A stretch of DNA of 64,000 bases from Acidobacteriota bacterium (lineage in GTDB: Bacteria > Acidobacteriota > Vicinamibacteria > Vicinamibacterales > CAVVIG01). Each line of letters opens with the position of its first letter. Positions within the stretch are counted from its first letter, which is position 1. The position numbers and the translations under genes are program-made. The notes beneath the pieces are model-generated. The model searched no databases. It saw nothing but the letters and a program-made list of their open reading frames with translations, and was not told the origin of the DNA. Of the stretch, positions 48,228 through 56,071 are shown one piece after another. The stretch covers positions 310,001 to 374,000 of the forward strand of contig QHWB01000039.1 in assembly GCA_003222395.1 (NCBI GenBank), written 5' to 3'.

Positions 48228-49076
48228 TCAGGCGAGAAACTCCTGAATATATTCGTCCTTCGAGTTGCGGAACGCGTCGGCGTCTCCTTCGAAGATGATG
48301 AGGCCGTCGCGCAGCATGATGAATTCCGCCTGCCGCTCCTTCTGCGGCGTGGCGGGCACGACGTGCACCGTGCCGTCGCGATCGCGAGTCGCCATGTGCG
48401 TCGCGACGTAAAAGGCGTCGCGAAGCTGGTGGGTCACGATGATCGAGCTGACGTTCTCGAGATCTCTCAGCTTGATCATCTCGTCGTCGACGGTGGTCGC
48501 GGTGATCGGATCGAGACCTGTCGTCGCCTCGTCGTACAGCAGGACGCTCGGCTTGAATGCCATGGCCCGCGCGATCGCGACGCGCCGCCGCTGCCCACCC
48601 GAGAGTTCGGACGGCATCTTGTCGATGTGCTCGGCGAGCCCGATGAAGCCGAGCACTTCTTCGACACGGCGGTCGACTTCCTCCAGCGGCATGTCAGTTT
48701 CCTCGTACAGCTTGTAGCCGACGTTTTCGCGAACGGTGAGCGAGTCGAAGAGCGCGCCCTCCTGAAAGATCATCCCCAGATCCGTGCGGACGGCCATCAG
48801 CTCGTGCTCGCTGAGCTGATCGACGCGCTGGCCGTTGACCCACACCACGCCGGCGTCCGCCTTCAACAGTCCCACGATGATCTTGAGCGCGGTCGATTTT
48901 CCCGACCCGCTGGCCCCCAGGATGATCTTCGTGTGCCCCTTGATGAGCGTGAAGCTGAGATCCCGCAGGACGACCTTGTCGTCGAAGGCGAGCTGCACGC
49001 GGTCGAACACCACGACCGGCGCGCCCACTTCAGCGAGCACTTGTTTCGCCGTGAGGCCGTTGGCCGTCGCCTTCAT
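48228..49076 (-). CDS. mlaF: MlaF-like ABC transporter ATP-binding protein
   Basis: ATPase energising phospholipid transport. Walker A GASGSGKST, Q-loop MIFQEGALFDSLTV, signature LSGGQRRRVAIARAM, Walker B VLLYDEATTGLDP and H-loop IIVTHQLRDA are all intact. EGALFDSLTVRENVGY is typical of MlaF. ATG 49076 begins MKATANGLTAKQ, one base after the mlaE stop; the ORF-track start lies inside mlaE. 282 residues. Confidence 0.94.
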   Translation of the reverse strand: MKATANGLTAKQVLAEVGAPVVVFDRVQLAFDDKVVLRDLSFTLIKGHTKIILGASGSGKSTALKIIVGLLKADAGVVWVNGQRVDQLSEHELMAVRTDLGMIFQEGALFDSLTVRENVGYKLYEETDMPLEEVDRRVEEVLGFIGLAEHIDKMPSELSGGQRRRVAIARAMAFKPSVLLYDEATTGLDPITATTVDDEMIKLRDLENVSSIIVTHQLRDAFYVATHMATRDRDGTVHVVPATPQKERQAEFIMLRDGLIIFEGDADAFRNSKDEYIQEFLA

Positions 49077-49077
49077 G

Positions 49078-49896
49078 TCAGCGGGGATAGATCGTGAATA
49101 TGAGGATCTGCGTGACGAAGAAGTCTGCCGCGATGACTGCGACGGATCCGGCGACGACCGCCAGCGTCGTCGCCTTGCCGACACCCTGCGTGCCGCCGCT
49201 CGTCCGCAGCCCGACGTGACACGCGATAGTCACGATGATGAATCCGAGGACGAACGGCTTGATGAGCCCCATCCACACGTCCTGCATGTACAGACTCTTG
49301 GTGACCGACGACCAGTAGAGGCCCGATGCCACTTCTAACTGGAACCGCGAAACGACCCAGCCGCCGAAAATACCGACGAAATCCGAGATGATCGTGAGCA
49401 CCGGCGCCATGAAGAATCCCGCCAGCACGCGCGGCACGACGAGCTTCCGCACCGGATCGGTGCCAAGCGCACGCAGTGCATTGATCTGATCGGTCACGAC
49501 CATCGATCCGAGCTCGGCGGCAATGCCCGACCCGACGCGTCCCACCAACATCAGTCCGGCCAGCACCGGGCCCAGCTCCTTGATCATCGACGCGCTCACG
49601 AGACGTCCCACGACCGGACGCGCGCCGAACTGATCGAGCGTCAGGCCGCTCTGCGACGCGAGCGCCATACCGGTGAACAGCCCGGTCATCAGTACGACCG
49701 TCAACGATCCAACGCCGATCAGATCGAACTGCTCGACGATATCGTGGCTGTAAATCGGACGGGTGAAGACGCCGCGGAAGGCGGCGGCGGTCAGAAAGAC
49801 GTATTCCTGAACTTCGAGCGCCGCTTTCTTGAGCCCGGAGTCGATGGCGCGGATCACGCGGCGTTGGGTCCCCGGTGATGATGTGACGTCGGCCAC
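49078..49896 (-). CDS. mlaE: MlaE-family ABC transporter permease
   Basis: Membrane permease of the phospholipid transporter. Typical motifs: [60 protein letters not shown] and [15 protein letters not shown]. 272 residues. The first 43 bp overlap the end of uvrB, so uvrB, mlaE, mlaF and mlaD look like one transcript. Confidence 0.95.
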   Translation of the reverse strand: MADVTSSPGTQRRVIRAIDSGLKKAALEVQEYVFLTAAAFRGVFTRPIYSHDIVEQFDLIGVGSLTVVLMTGLFTGMALASQSGLTLDQFGARPVVGRLVSASMIKELGPVLAGLMLVGRVGSGIAAELGSMVVTDQINALRALGTDPVRKLVVPRVLAGFFMAPVLTIISDFVGIFGGWVVSRFQLEVASGLYWSSVTKSLYMQDVWMGLIKPFVLGFIIVTIACHVGLRTSGGTQGVGKATTLAVVAGSVAVIAADFFVTQILIFTIYPR

Positions 49897-51896
49897 GGCA
49901 CACCGAGCTCGGGGTTGCGGAGCCGCTTGATCGTGTCGCGGATCGCCGCAGCCTTCTCGAAGTCGAGGTTGATCGCCGCCGCCTTCATTTCGACCTGCAG
50001 CGCCGCGACGTGCGCGTCGAGCTCCGCCTGCGTCTTGAAGCGCTCCGTGCCGTCGCGGACCGTCGTCGGCGTCATGTAGTCGCGCTCATAGACGCTCGAC
50101 ATCACCTCGTCGATCTGCTTGACGATCGACTGCGGCGTGATGCCGTGCTCCTCGTTGTAGGCCTGCTGGAGCGCGCGCCGGCGCTCGGTCTCGCCGATGC
50201 ACACGCGCATCGAATCCGTGATCGTATCGGCGTACATGATGACGCGGCCGTTGACGTTCCGCGCTGCGCGGCCGGACGTCTGAATGAGCGAGCCGCCCGA
50301 TCGCAGGAATCCCTCCTTATCGGCGTCGAGAATCGCGACCAGCGACACCTCCGGCAGGTCGAGCCCTTCGCGCAGCAGATTGATGCCGACGAGCACGTCG
50401 AACTCGCCGCGCCGCAGGTCGCGCAGAATCTGCACCCGCTCGAGCGTCTCGATGTCCGAATGCAGATACCGCACTTTGACGCCGAGCTCCTGATAGTACG
50501 ACGTCAGATCTTCCGCCATCCGCTTGGTCAGCGTCGTCACCAGCACGCGCTCCTTGCGGTCGACGCGCGTCCGGATCTCCTGCAGCAGGTCGTCCACCTG
50601 GCCTTTCACCGGACGCACGTCGATCGGCGGATCGATGAGCCCTGTCGGACGGATGATCTGCTCGACGACGACGCCCTGCGATTTAGACAGCTCGTAAGGA
50701 CCCGGCGTTGCCGACACGAAGATCACCTGGTGCACCCGCTTTTCCCACTCCTCGAAGTTCAGCGGCCGGTTGTCGAGCGCCGACGGCAGCCGAAACCCGT
50801 ACGCGACGAGCACTTCCTTGCGCGAGCGGTCGCCGTGGTACATCCCGCGGACTTGCGGCACGGTCTGGTGGCTCTCGTCGACGATGATCAACGCGTCGGT
50901 CGGCAGGTAGTCGAGGAGGGTCGGCGGCGGCTCGCCGGGTGCACGGCCGGTCAGATGGCGCGCGTAGTTCTCGATGCCATGGCAGTAGCCGATCTCGCGG
51001 ATCATCTCGAGGTCGAACATCGTGCGCTGGTGCAGCCGCTGGGCCTCGAGCAGCCGGCCCTCACCCTCGAGAATGCTGCGGCGCTCCTTCAACTCCTCCT
51101 TGATCGTCTCGACGGCGCGCCGAGTCCGATCGCGCGGCGCCACGAAATGCGACTTCGGGTAGATGGCGATCTTGTCGTGGCGGCGGATTGTCTTGCCGGT
51201 CAGCGGATCGAACGACACCAGCTCGTCGACATCGTCGCCGAACAGCTCGATGCGAAGCCCCTGCTCTTCGTAGGACGGATAGACTTCGACGATGTCGCCC
51301 CGGACGCGGAAAGTGCCGCGACCGAAGTCGTGATCGTTGCGCTCGTACTGGATTTCGACGAGCTTCCTGAGAATCTGCTCGCGCCCCATCCGCTGCCCGC
51401 GCTCGAGCGGCAGCAGCATGCCGTAATAGGCCTCGGGCGATCCGAGGCCGTAGATGCACGACACGCTGGCGACGATGATGACGTCTCGGCGCTCGAACAG
51501 CGACCGTGTCGCCGACAGCCGCATGCGGTCGATCTCGTCGTTGATCGTCGCCTCTTTCTCGATGTACGAGTCGGTGGCCGGCACATAGGCTTCCGGCTGG
51601 TAGTAGTCGTAGTAGCTGACGAAATACTCGACGGCGTTGTCGGGGAAGAAGCGCCGGAACTCCTGGAAGAGCTGCGCGGCGAGCGTCTTATTGTGAACCA
51701 TCACCAGCGTCGGCCGGTTCACGCGCGAGATGGTCTGCGCCATCGTGAAGGTCTTGCCCGAGCCGGTGACGCCGAGCAGTGTCTGACACCGATCGCCGCG
51801 TTCGAGTCCGTCCACGAGCTCGCCGATGGCGCGCTCCTGGTCGCCGGCGAGAGAGAAATCCGAGACGAGGCTGAAGCGGTCGTAGACGGAGGGCAT
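49854..51896 (-). CDS. uvrB: UvrABC system protein B
   Basis: Damage-verifying helicase-like subunit of nucleotide excision repair. Walker [15 protein letters not shown], the beta-hairpin region [20 protein letters not shown], the helicase motif [13 protein letters not shown], motif V/VI region [20 protein letters not shown] and [10 protein letters not shown], and the C-terminal UVR helices are all present. 680 residues is the normal size. Downstream, it overlaps mlaE. Confidence 0.98.
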   Translation of the reverse strand: MPSVYDRFSLVSDFSLAGDQERAIGELVDGLERGDRCQTLLGVTGSGKTFTMAQTISRVNRPTLVMVHNKTLAAQLFQEFRRFFPDNAVEYFVSYYDYYQPEAYVPATDSYIEKEATINDEIDRMRLSATRSLFERRDVIIVASVSCIYGLGSPEAYYGMLLPLERGQRMGREQILRKLVEIQYERNDHDFGRGTFRVRGDIVEVYPSYEEQGLRIELFGDDVDELVSFDPLTGKTIRRHDKIAIYPKSHFVAPRDRTRRAVETIKEELKERRSILEGEGRLLEAQRLHQRTMFDLEMIREIGYCHGIENYARHLTGRAPGEPPPTLLDYLPTDALIIVDESHQTVPQVRGMYHGDRSRKEVLVAYGFRLPSALDNRPLNFEEWEKRVHQVIFVSATPGPYELSKSQGVVVEQIIRPTGLIDPPIDVRPVKGQVDDLLQEIRTRVDRKERVLVTTLTKRMAEDLTSYYQELGVKVRYLHSDIETLERVQILRDLRRGEFDVLVGINLLREGLDLPEVSLVAILDADKEGFLRSGGSLIQTSGRAARNVNGRVIMYADTITDSMRVCIGETERRRALQQAYNEEHGITPQSIVKQIDEVMSSVYERDYMTPTTVRDGTERFKTQAELDAHVAALQVEMKAAAINLDFEKAAAIRDTIKRLRNPELGVPWPTSHHHRGPNAA

Positions 51897-51924
51897 TGGA
51901 ACTCACCATGGTACTCGGGGCGGG

Positions 51925-51999
51925 TGATTCGAGGCTAGGGCTGGGTCGGTTGCTGGTTGCTCGGGGCTGGTTGCCGGGGGTTGGTTGGTCGGGCCGGCC
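51925..51999. repeat. heptanucleotide repeat array (GGTTGCT / GGTTGGT)
   Basis: GGGCTGG, GGTTGCT twice, CGGGGCT, GGTTGCC, GGGGGTT, GGTTGGT, CGGGCCG: exact 7-bp period. Words are related to those at 15.5 kb. It lies upstream of uvrB and within or next to a sigma-factor gene fragment. Confidence 0.9.
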
Positions 52000-52004
52000 T
52001 TTCC

Positions 52005-52100
52005 TTCGAGCTCCCGCAACAGCCACAGCTTGGCGAGCCGCCAGTCGCGCTTCACGGTGTCGGTGGAGACGTGCAGGACTTCGATGCTCGCACTGGCCAT
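52005..52100 (-). pseudogene. 3' fragment of an ECF sigma factor gene
   Basis: Minus-strand translation IEVLHVSTDTVKRDWRLAK then LWLLRELEGK matches the last helix-turn-helix of ECF sigma factors of the TIGR02999 kind. Nothing upstream of it on the same strand continues the gene, so only about 30 codons remain. The end runs into a heptamer array. Confidence 0.6.
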
Positions 52101-52216
52101 GGCGCACGAGATCGGCCACGTGCTGCTGCCGCCGCCCGGTCACTCGACGAGCGGGATCATGCGACCGACGCGGGACGGCGACGACATCCGTCATGCCGTT
52201 CTCTCGGCCAGCTGAC
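52083..52216 (+). pseudogene. 3' fragment of a zinc metalloprotease-like gene
   Basis: Plus-strand translation LALAMAHEIGHVLLPPPGHS continuing TSGIMRPTRDGDD has the zinc-binding HExxH and following GH, as in small secreted proteases or peptidase-like proteins, but the preceding 100 or more residues are absent. It abuts the sigma fragment head to head. Confidence 0.55.
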
Positions 52217-52273
52217 GTTCACGTCCGCGCAATCGAGTCTTATTCGAAAGAAGGTCGTCGGCTGCCGGTGCGA

Positions 52274-53194
52274 TCAGCGCTTGAAGGGAGCGAAGTAGCC
52301 TCTTCGAGATCGAACTTTTTGATCGCGCGCGTTCCGAACCTTCACCTCAACTTTGCGCCAGGCGCCGTCAGCCTTCTCGTTCGCGGACACATAGCCGATC
52401 GTGTATTGCGCGCGGATCTCGGCGACGACCTTCTCGTACACGCCGTCGAGCTCCTTCACCGATGTGGGGAAGAACGCGCGGCCGCCGGTCGTATCGGCAA
52501 TCTGCTGGAGGATCATCCGCTGCTCGTTCCGCGATGACGCCGACTGGTGTTCGAGCGCGCCGATGGCGTACACGGTCGCGTCCGACGCCTTCAGGAGATC
52601 CATCAGCTCGCTTCGCGAAAGGGAGCTGCGCGTATCGCCGCCGTCGGTGTACAGCAGCATGATCTTGCGTCCGTCCTGTCCGGCCGCGCCGTCGAGATAC
52701 ACGCCGATCGCGTCGTAGAGCGCGGTCCACCCGCTCGCCTTCTTCTGGCGGATCCGCTCAACCACGCGGGGAAACTCATTCTGGCTGTAGCGCGCCACGC
52801 GCACTTCCGTGTCGAAGTCGACAACGGTGATGTCGGCGGCGTCGGTCAGCGTGTTGAGGAACTTGATCGCGGCGGTCTTCGTGAACCGCATGTCCTCGCC
52901 CATGCTCTCGCTCACGTCGAGGAGCACGCCGAGGTGCATCGTGGGGCCGGCCTGTCCGGCCTCGACGTCGCCGGCCGCGAAATGGCGAATCGTCTGTTTC
53001 TTCCCGTCTTCGAAGATCTCGAAGTCGTCGGCAGTGAGACCGTCGACGAGGCCGCCTTTCCTGTCCGTCACGGTCACGCCGACGTTCACGAGGTCGACGG
53101 CGCTGCGGAAAACCGGCACCTGCTGACCTGCGCCGCTCGACATCACGGACACGACTGACGCTACGGACAGAGAGAGAAAAGCCAGCGCAGTCAC
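52274..53194 (-). CDS. secreted VWA-domain protein (VWFA-related Acidobacterial type)
   Basis: Exported protein of 306 residues: signal peptide MTALAFLSLSVASVVSVMSS, a short beta domain with VDLVNVGVTVTDRKGGLVDG and LTADDFEIFEDGKKQTI, then a von Willebrand A domain with the metal site LLDVSESMGED. It ends GYVSANEKADGAWRKVEVKV and RSRRGYFAP. The ADDFEIFEDGKKQ and RRGY(F/Y)AP signatures define a protein type that is very abundant in Acidobacteria. Role unknown, probably surface protein-protein contacts. Confidence 0.92.
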   Translation of the reverse strand: MTALAFLSLSVASVVSVMSSGAGQQVPVFRSAVDLVNVGVTVTDRKGGLVDGLTADDFEIFEDGKKQTIRHFAAGDVEAGQAGPTMHLGVLLDVSESMGEDMRFTKTAAIKFLNTLTDAADITVVDFDTEVRVARYSQNEFPRVVERIRQKKASGWTALYDAIGVYLDGAAGQDGRKIMLLYTDGGDTRSSLSRSELMDLLKASDATVYAIGALEHQSASSRNEQRMILQQIADTTGGRAFFPTSVKELDGVYEKVVAEIRAQYTIGYVSANEKADGAWRKVEVKVRNARDQKVRSRRGYFAPFKR

Positions 53195-53242
53195 CGCCGC
53201 CTCACAATCCGCACTATAAACCTGTGCCAGCTCGACAGAGCG

Positions 53243-53248
53243 TATAAT
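53243..53248 (+). promoter_or_regulatory. -10 box TATAAT before the DHH phosphoesterase gene
   Basis: Perfect TATAAT; the expected transcription start is near 53255, only about 10 bases before the preferred GTG start at 53266. No good -35 box is seen. The mRNA would have almost no leader. Confidence 0.5.
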
Positions 53249-53265
53249 CGTTGGTTGGTACTGAC

Positions 53266-54729
53266 GTGCGGTGCCTTGCAGTCTGTCAGGACGAGCTGGT
53301 CATCAGGATGCTCGACGAGATCCTGCTGCCCGGGTTCGAGGTCGAGTTCATCGTCGACAATCGGCCGCTCTCCCGACGTCTGCACGAAGCCGGCGTCACC
53401 GTCACGCTGGGCGACCCGCGGCGCACTGAGACGTGGCTCAAGGCCGACATCGGCCCGAGCACCTGCGTCATCATCGAGGACAACGGCCGCCGCAACCCCA
53501 GAAAACTCCTCGAAGCCGTTCGCGACGCCGGCGCGGCACTCATCTACGTGCTCGCCGTCGGCGCGGTGCCGACCGGCAAGCGCGCCGAGGAACTGCGCGA
53601 CGAATTCCCGGACGTCGTCCACCTGTCGATGTCCGAGCTGTTCGGCGGCCCGCTGCTCACCGAGTTCAGCCGCTCCCTGACGCGCGCGCGCGTGCAGCAG
53701 TACCAGCGCTACTTCAGCGATGCGGAGCGCGTCCTCATCATGCTGCACAACGATCCCGATCCCGACGCGCTCGCGAGCGGCCTGGCGCTGCGCAACGTGC
53801 TCCGCCGCACGAAAGCGACGGCGATCATCGGCGCCATGCAGGGCGTGACGCGGCCGGAAAACCTGCGGATGGTGAATCTGCTCGACATCCACGTCGAGCC
53901 GGTCACGATCGAGTCGCTGAAAGAGTACGATCGCCTCGCGATGGTCGACGTGCAGCCGCACTACTTCGGCGACGCCATCGACCGCATCGATCTCGTCATC
54001 GATCACCATCCCGAGCAGCCCGGATACACGGCGGTGTTCAAGGACATCCGTCCGGACTACGGATCGACGTCGACGATTCTCACCGAGCACCTGCGCGCCG
54101 TGGACGCGAACATCTCGGAGCGCACCGCGACGGCGATGCTCTACGCGATCAAGTCCGACACGCTGTTCTTCAACCGCCAGACCAATCGCGTGGACCTCGA
54201 GGCGTTCTCGTATCTCTACCCGCTGGCCGACGCGGCGCTCATTCGCAAGATGGAGGGGTCGGAAATCACGCTGGAGCGGCTCGAGTACGTGCTGAAGGCG
54301 CACCGCGGCGGCGTCCTCGCCGATCAGGTGTTCTGCGCGTTCCTCGGACCGTCGCCGCGCGAAGACTTCATCCCCTACGTCGCCGACTTTTTCCTGCAGG
54401 TGGAGGACGTCAAGTGGACGATCGTCGCGGGCGTGGTCGGCGATTCGCTCGTCGTGTCGGTCCGCAATCTCGGGTACACGAAGAACGCGGGCGAGTTCGT
54501 CCGGCGCTACTTCTCGAACATCGGCAGCGCCGGTGGCCATCGGGCGATGGCGAAGGCCGTCGTGCCGATGCGCGCGTTTCGCGAGAAGTTCGGCGACCCG
54601 AGCGGCGAGGAGATCGGCGCGAAGCTGCAGGCGCTCGCGCACGAGTTCCTCGCGCACGATGGCATGCGGGAAGTCCGAAGTCCGAAGTCCGAAGTACGAA
54701 GTGAGTCTGAAGAAGTGAAAAGCCGCTAA
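53266..54729 (+). CDS. DHH-family phosphoesterase with N-terminal TrkA-N-like domain
   Basis: Likely nanoRNase or cyclic dinucleotide/bypass phosphatase; substrate not certain. Residues 1-120 resemble a nucleotide-binding TrkA-N/RCK fold (EVEFIVDNRPLSRRLHEAGV). The DHH domain has MLHNDPDPDALASGLAL, AMVDVQPHYFG and VIDHHPEQPG. The DHHA1 domain has NIGSAGGHRAMAKA. The GTG at 53266 is preferred over TTG 53251. The last 20 residues (REVRSPKSEVRSESEEVKSR) are coded by a heptamer repeat array, so the C-terminus is probably not part of the fold. Its stop overlaps the convergent gene's stop. Confidence 0.88.
   Translation: MRCLAVCQDELVIRMLDEILLPGFEVEFIVDNRPLSRRLHEAGVTVTLGDPRRTETWLKADIGPSTCVIIEDNGRRNPRKLLEAVRDAGAALIYVLAVGAVPTGKRAEELRDEFPDVVHLSMSELFGGPLLTEFSRSLTRARVQQYQRYFSDAERVLIMLHNDPDPDALASGLALRNVLRRTKATAIIGAMQGVTRPENLRMVNLLDIHVEPVTIESLKEYDRLAMVDVQPHYFGDAIDRIDLVIDHHPEQPGYTAVFKDIRPDYGSTSTILTEHLRAVDANISERTATAMLYAIKSDTLFFNRQTNRVDLEAFSYLYPLADAALIRKMEGSEITLERLEYVLKAHRGGVLADQVFCAFLGPSPREDFIPYVADFFLQVEDVKWTIVAGVVGDSLVVSVRNLGYTKNAGEFVRRYFSNIGSAGGHRAMAKAVVPMRAFREKFGDPSGEEIGAKLQALAHEFLAHDGMREVRSPKSEVRSESEEVKSR
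54667..54715. repeat. heptanucleotide repeat array (GAAGTCC) inside the 3' end of a CDS
   Basis: GAAGTCC three times, then GAAGTAC, GAAGTGA and degenerate units. It lies within the last 21 codons of the DHH phosphoesterase gene. Confidence 0.92.
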
Positions 54730-55889
54730 CTTTCGAGCGCCTGATCGAGATCGGCGATCACATCCTCCGGATCTTCCAACCCCACCGACAACCGCAGCAT
54801 GCCGCGCGTGACGCCCGCTTCGCGAAGCTGCGCGTCGGTGTGCCCCCACTGCGATGTGAGCACCGGCATGCTGATCAGGCTCTCCACGCCGCCGAGGCTC
54901 GCCGCGCGCCTGATGATCTTCAGTCGATCGTACACACGCGCGGCGCGATCGTAGCTTCCATCGAGGTCGAAGCAGACCATCCCGCCGAAGCCGGTCATCT
55001 GCCGCTTCGCGATGGCGTGATCCGGGTGCGTCGCGAGGCCGGGGTAAAACACACAGGTGACGCGCTTGTCGCGCGCCAGGAACTGCGCCACCGCGTCGGC
55101 GTTCGCGTTGTGCCGCGCCACGCGCAGCGGCAGCGTCTTCAGGCCGCGTCCGAGCGCGTACGCCGGATGCGGATCCATCACCGTCCCCAGCTGGCGGCGG
55201 GCTTTGGCGATCGGATCGACCAGCGCTTTCGACCCGGTGACGACGCCGCCGGTTACGTCGCTGTGACCGTTGAGATATTTCGTCGCGCTCTGCATCGCGA
55301 GGTCGACGCCCATGGCCAGCGGCTGTTGATTGATGGGGCTCGCAAAAGTGTTGTCGATCACCGACATCACGCCGCGCGCGCGGCAGGCGTCGGCGACCCG
55401 CTTCACGTCGACGCATCGGAGGGTCGGGTTGATCGGCGACTCGAACCAGACGATGCGCGTGCGCGGGCCGATGACGCGATCGGGATTGGCGAGATCGTCG
55501 AGCGTCACGAACCGGGGTACGACGCCGAACTTGGCGAGCAGATCCTCGAGCAGATGGAGCGTTCCGCCGTAGATGGCGGCGCTGCACACCACCTCGTCGC
55601 CGGCCTTCAGGTGCGCCATCAGAATGGTCGTCGTCGCCCCTTGTCCCGACGAGAAGAGCAGCGCCGACTCGCCGCGATCGAGCGACGCCACCTTGCGCTC
55701 GACGCTGACGATCGTCGGGTTGTCGTACCGTGAGTAGAGATATTTCGACGATCGTCCCTGGTTGTAGTCGACGACCTCCTGCGCGGTGTCGAAGACGAAG
55801 GTCGTCGTTTCGTAGATCGGCGTTGTCAGCGGCATCGCAACGCCGCGATCTGTTTCTCCGGCGTGGATCAGTTCGGTTGAAAATTTCAT
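54726..55889 (-). CDS. cystathionine gamma-synthase / gamma-lyase family PLP enzyme
   Basis: Trans-sulfuration enzyme of the Cys/Met metabolism family, 387 residues. Motifs: FSTELIHAGETDRGVAMPLT, YLYSRYDNPTIVSVERKVA, SSGQGATTTILMAHLKAGDE, the PLP aspartate VIDNTFASPINQQPL, PLP lysine MQSATKYLNGHSDVTGG and the C-terminal LLRLSVGLEDPEDVIADLDQ-like end. Synthase, lyase and beta-lyase functions cannot be told apart from motifs. ATG 55889. A mosaic repeat with module C precedes the gene. Confidence 0.92.
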   Translation of the reverse strand: MKFSTELIHAGETDRGVAMPLTTPIYETTTFVFDTAQEVVDYNQGRSSKYLYSRYDNPTIVSVERKVASLDRGESALLFSSGQGATTTILMAHLKAGDEVVCSAAIYGGTLHLLEDLLAKFGVVPRFVTLDDLANPDRVIGPRTRIVWFESPINPTLRCVDVKRVADACRARGVMSVIDNTFASPINQQPLAMGVDLAMQSATKYLNGHSDVTGGVVTGSKALVDPIAKARRQLGTVMDPHPAYALGRGLKTLPLRVARHNANADAVAQFLARDKRVTCVFYPGLATHPDHAIAKRQMTGFGGMVCFDLDGSYDRAARVYDRLKIIRRAASLGGVESLISMPVLTSQWGHTDAQLREAGVTRGMLRLSVGLEDPEDVIADLDQALES

Positions 55890-55916
55890 GATCCGACTCT
55901 TTCTCCACTCGCGCCC

Positions 55917-56040
55917 ACGTTTTCTTATTCGCGTGGGGCCCCGCCCCCACGCGCTGGCGCCCTCGCAGCTCTTTCCACTGCTCGCGGGGCCCCACCCCCG
56001 CTCGTCTCACTTGCGCATTCGCGCTCGCTCGAGCCGCAGG
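55917..56040 (-). repeat. mosaic intergenic repeat, copy 5 (inverted; two C modules)
   Basis: On the minus strand it reads GGGGGTGGGGCCCCGCGAGC, then after a spacer GCGTGGGGGCGGGGCCCCAC and GCGAATAAGAAAACG. The second part equals module C with its AATAAGAAAA tail. The tail lies about 35 bp upstream of the cystathionine enzyme start, in the same orientation as copies before genes at 7.37 and 17.84 kb. Confidence 0.8.
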
Positions 56041-56071
56041 CGCTGCCCTCGCGCCTATCCAAAACCAAACG

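Noticed and set aside
53191-56010. 939-residue minus-strand ORF
   Set aside because: Runs antisense through the DHH phosphoesterase gene and out of frame through the cystathionine enzyme gene; composition is Arg/Ala-rich shadow sequence with no motif.
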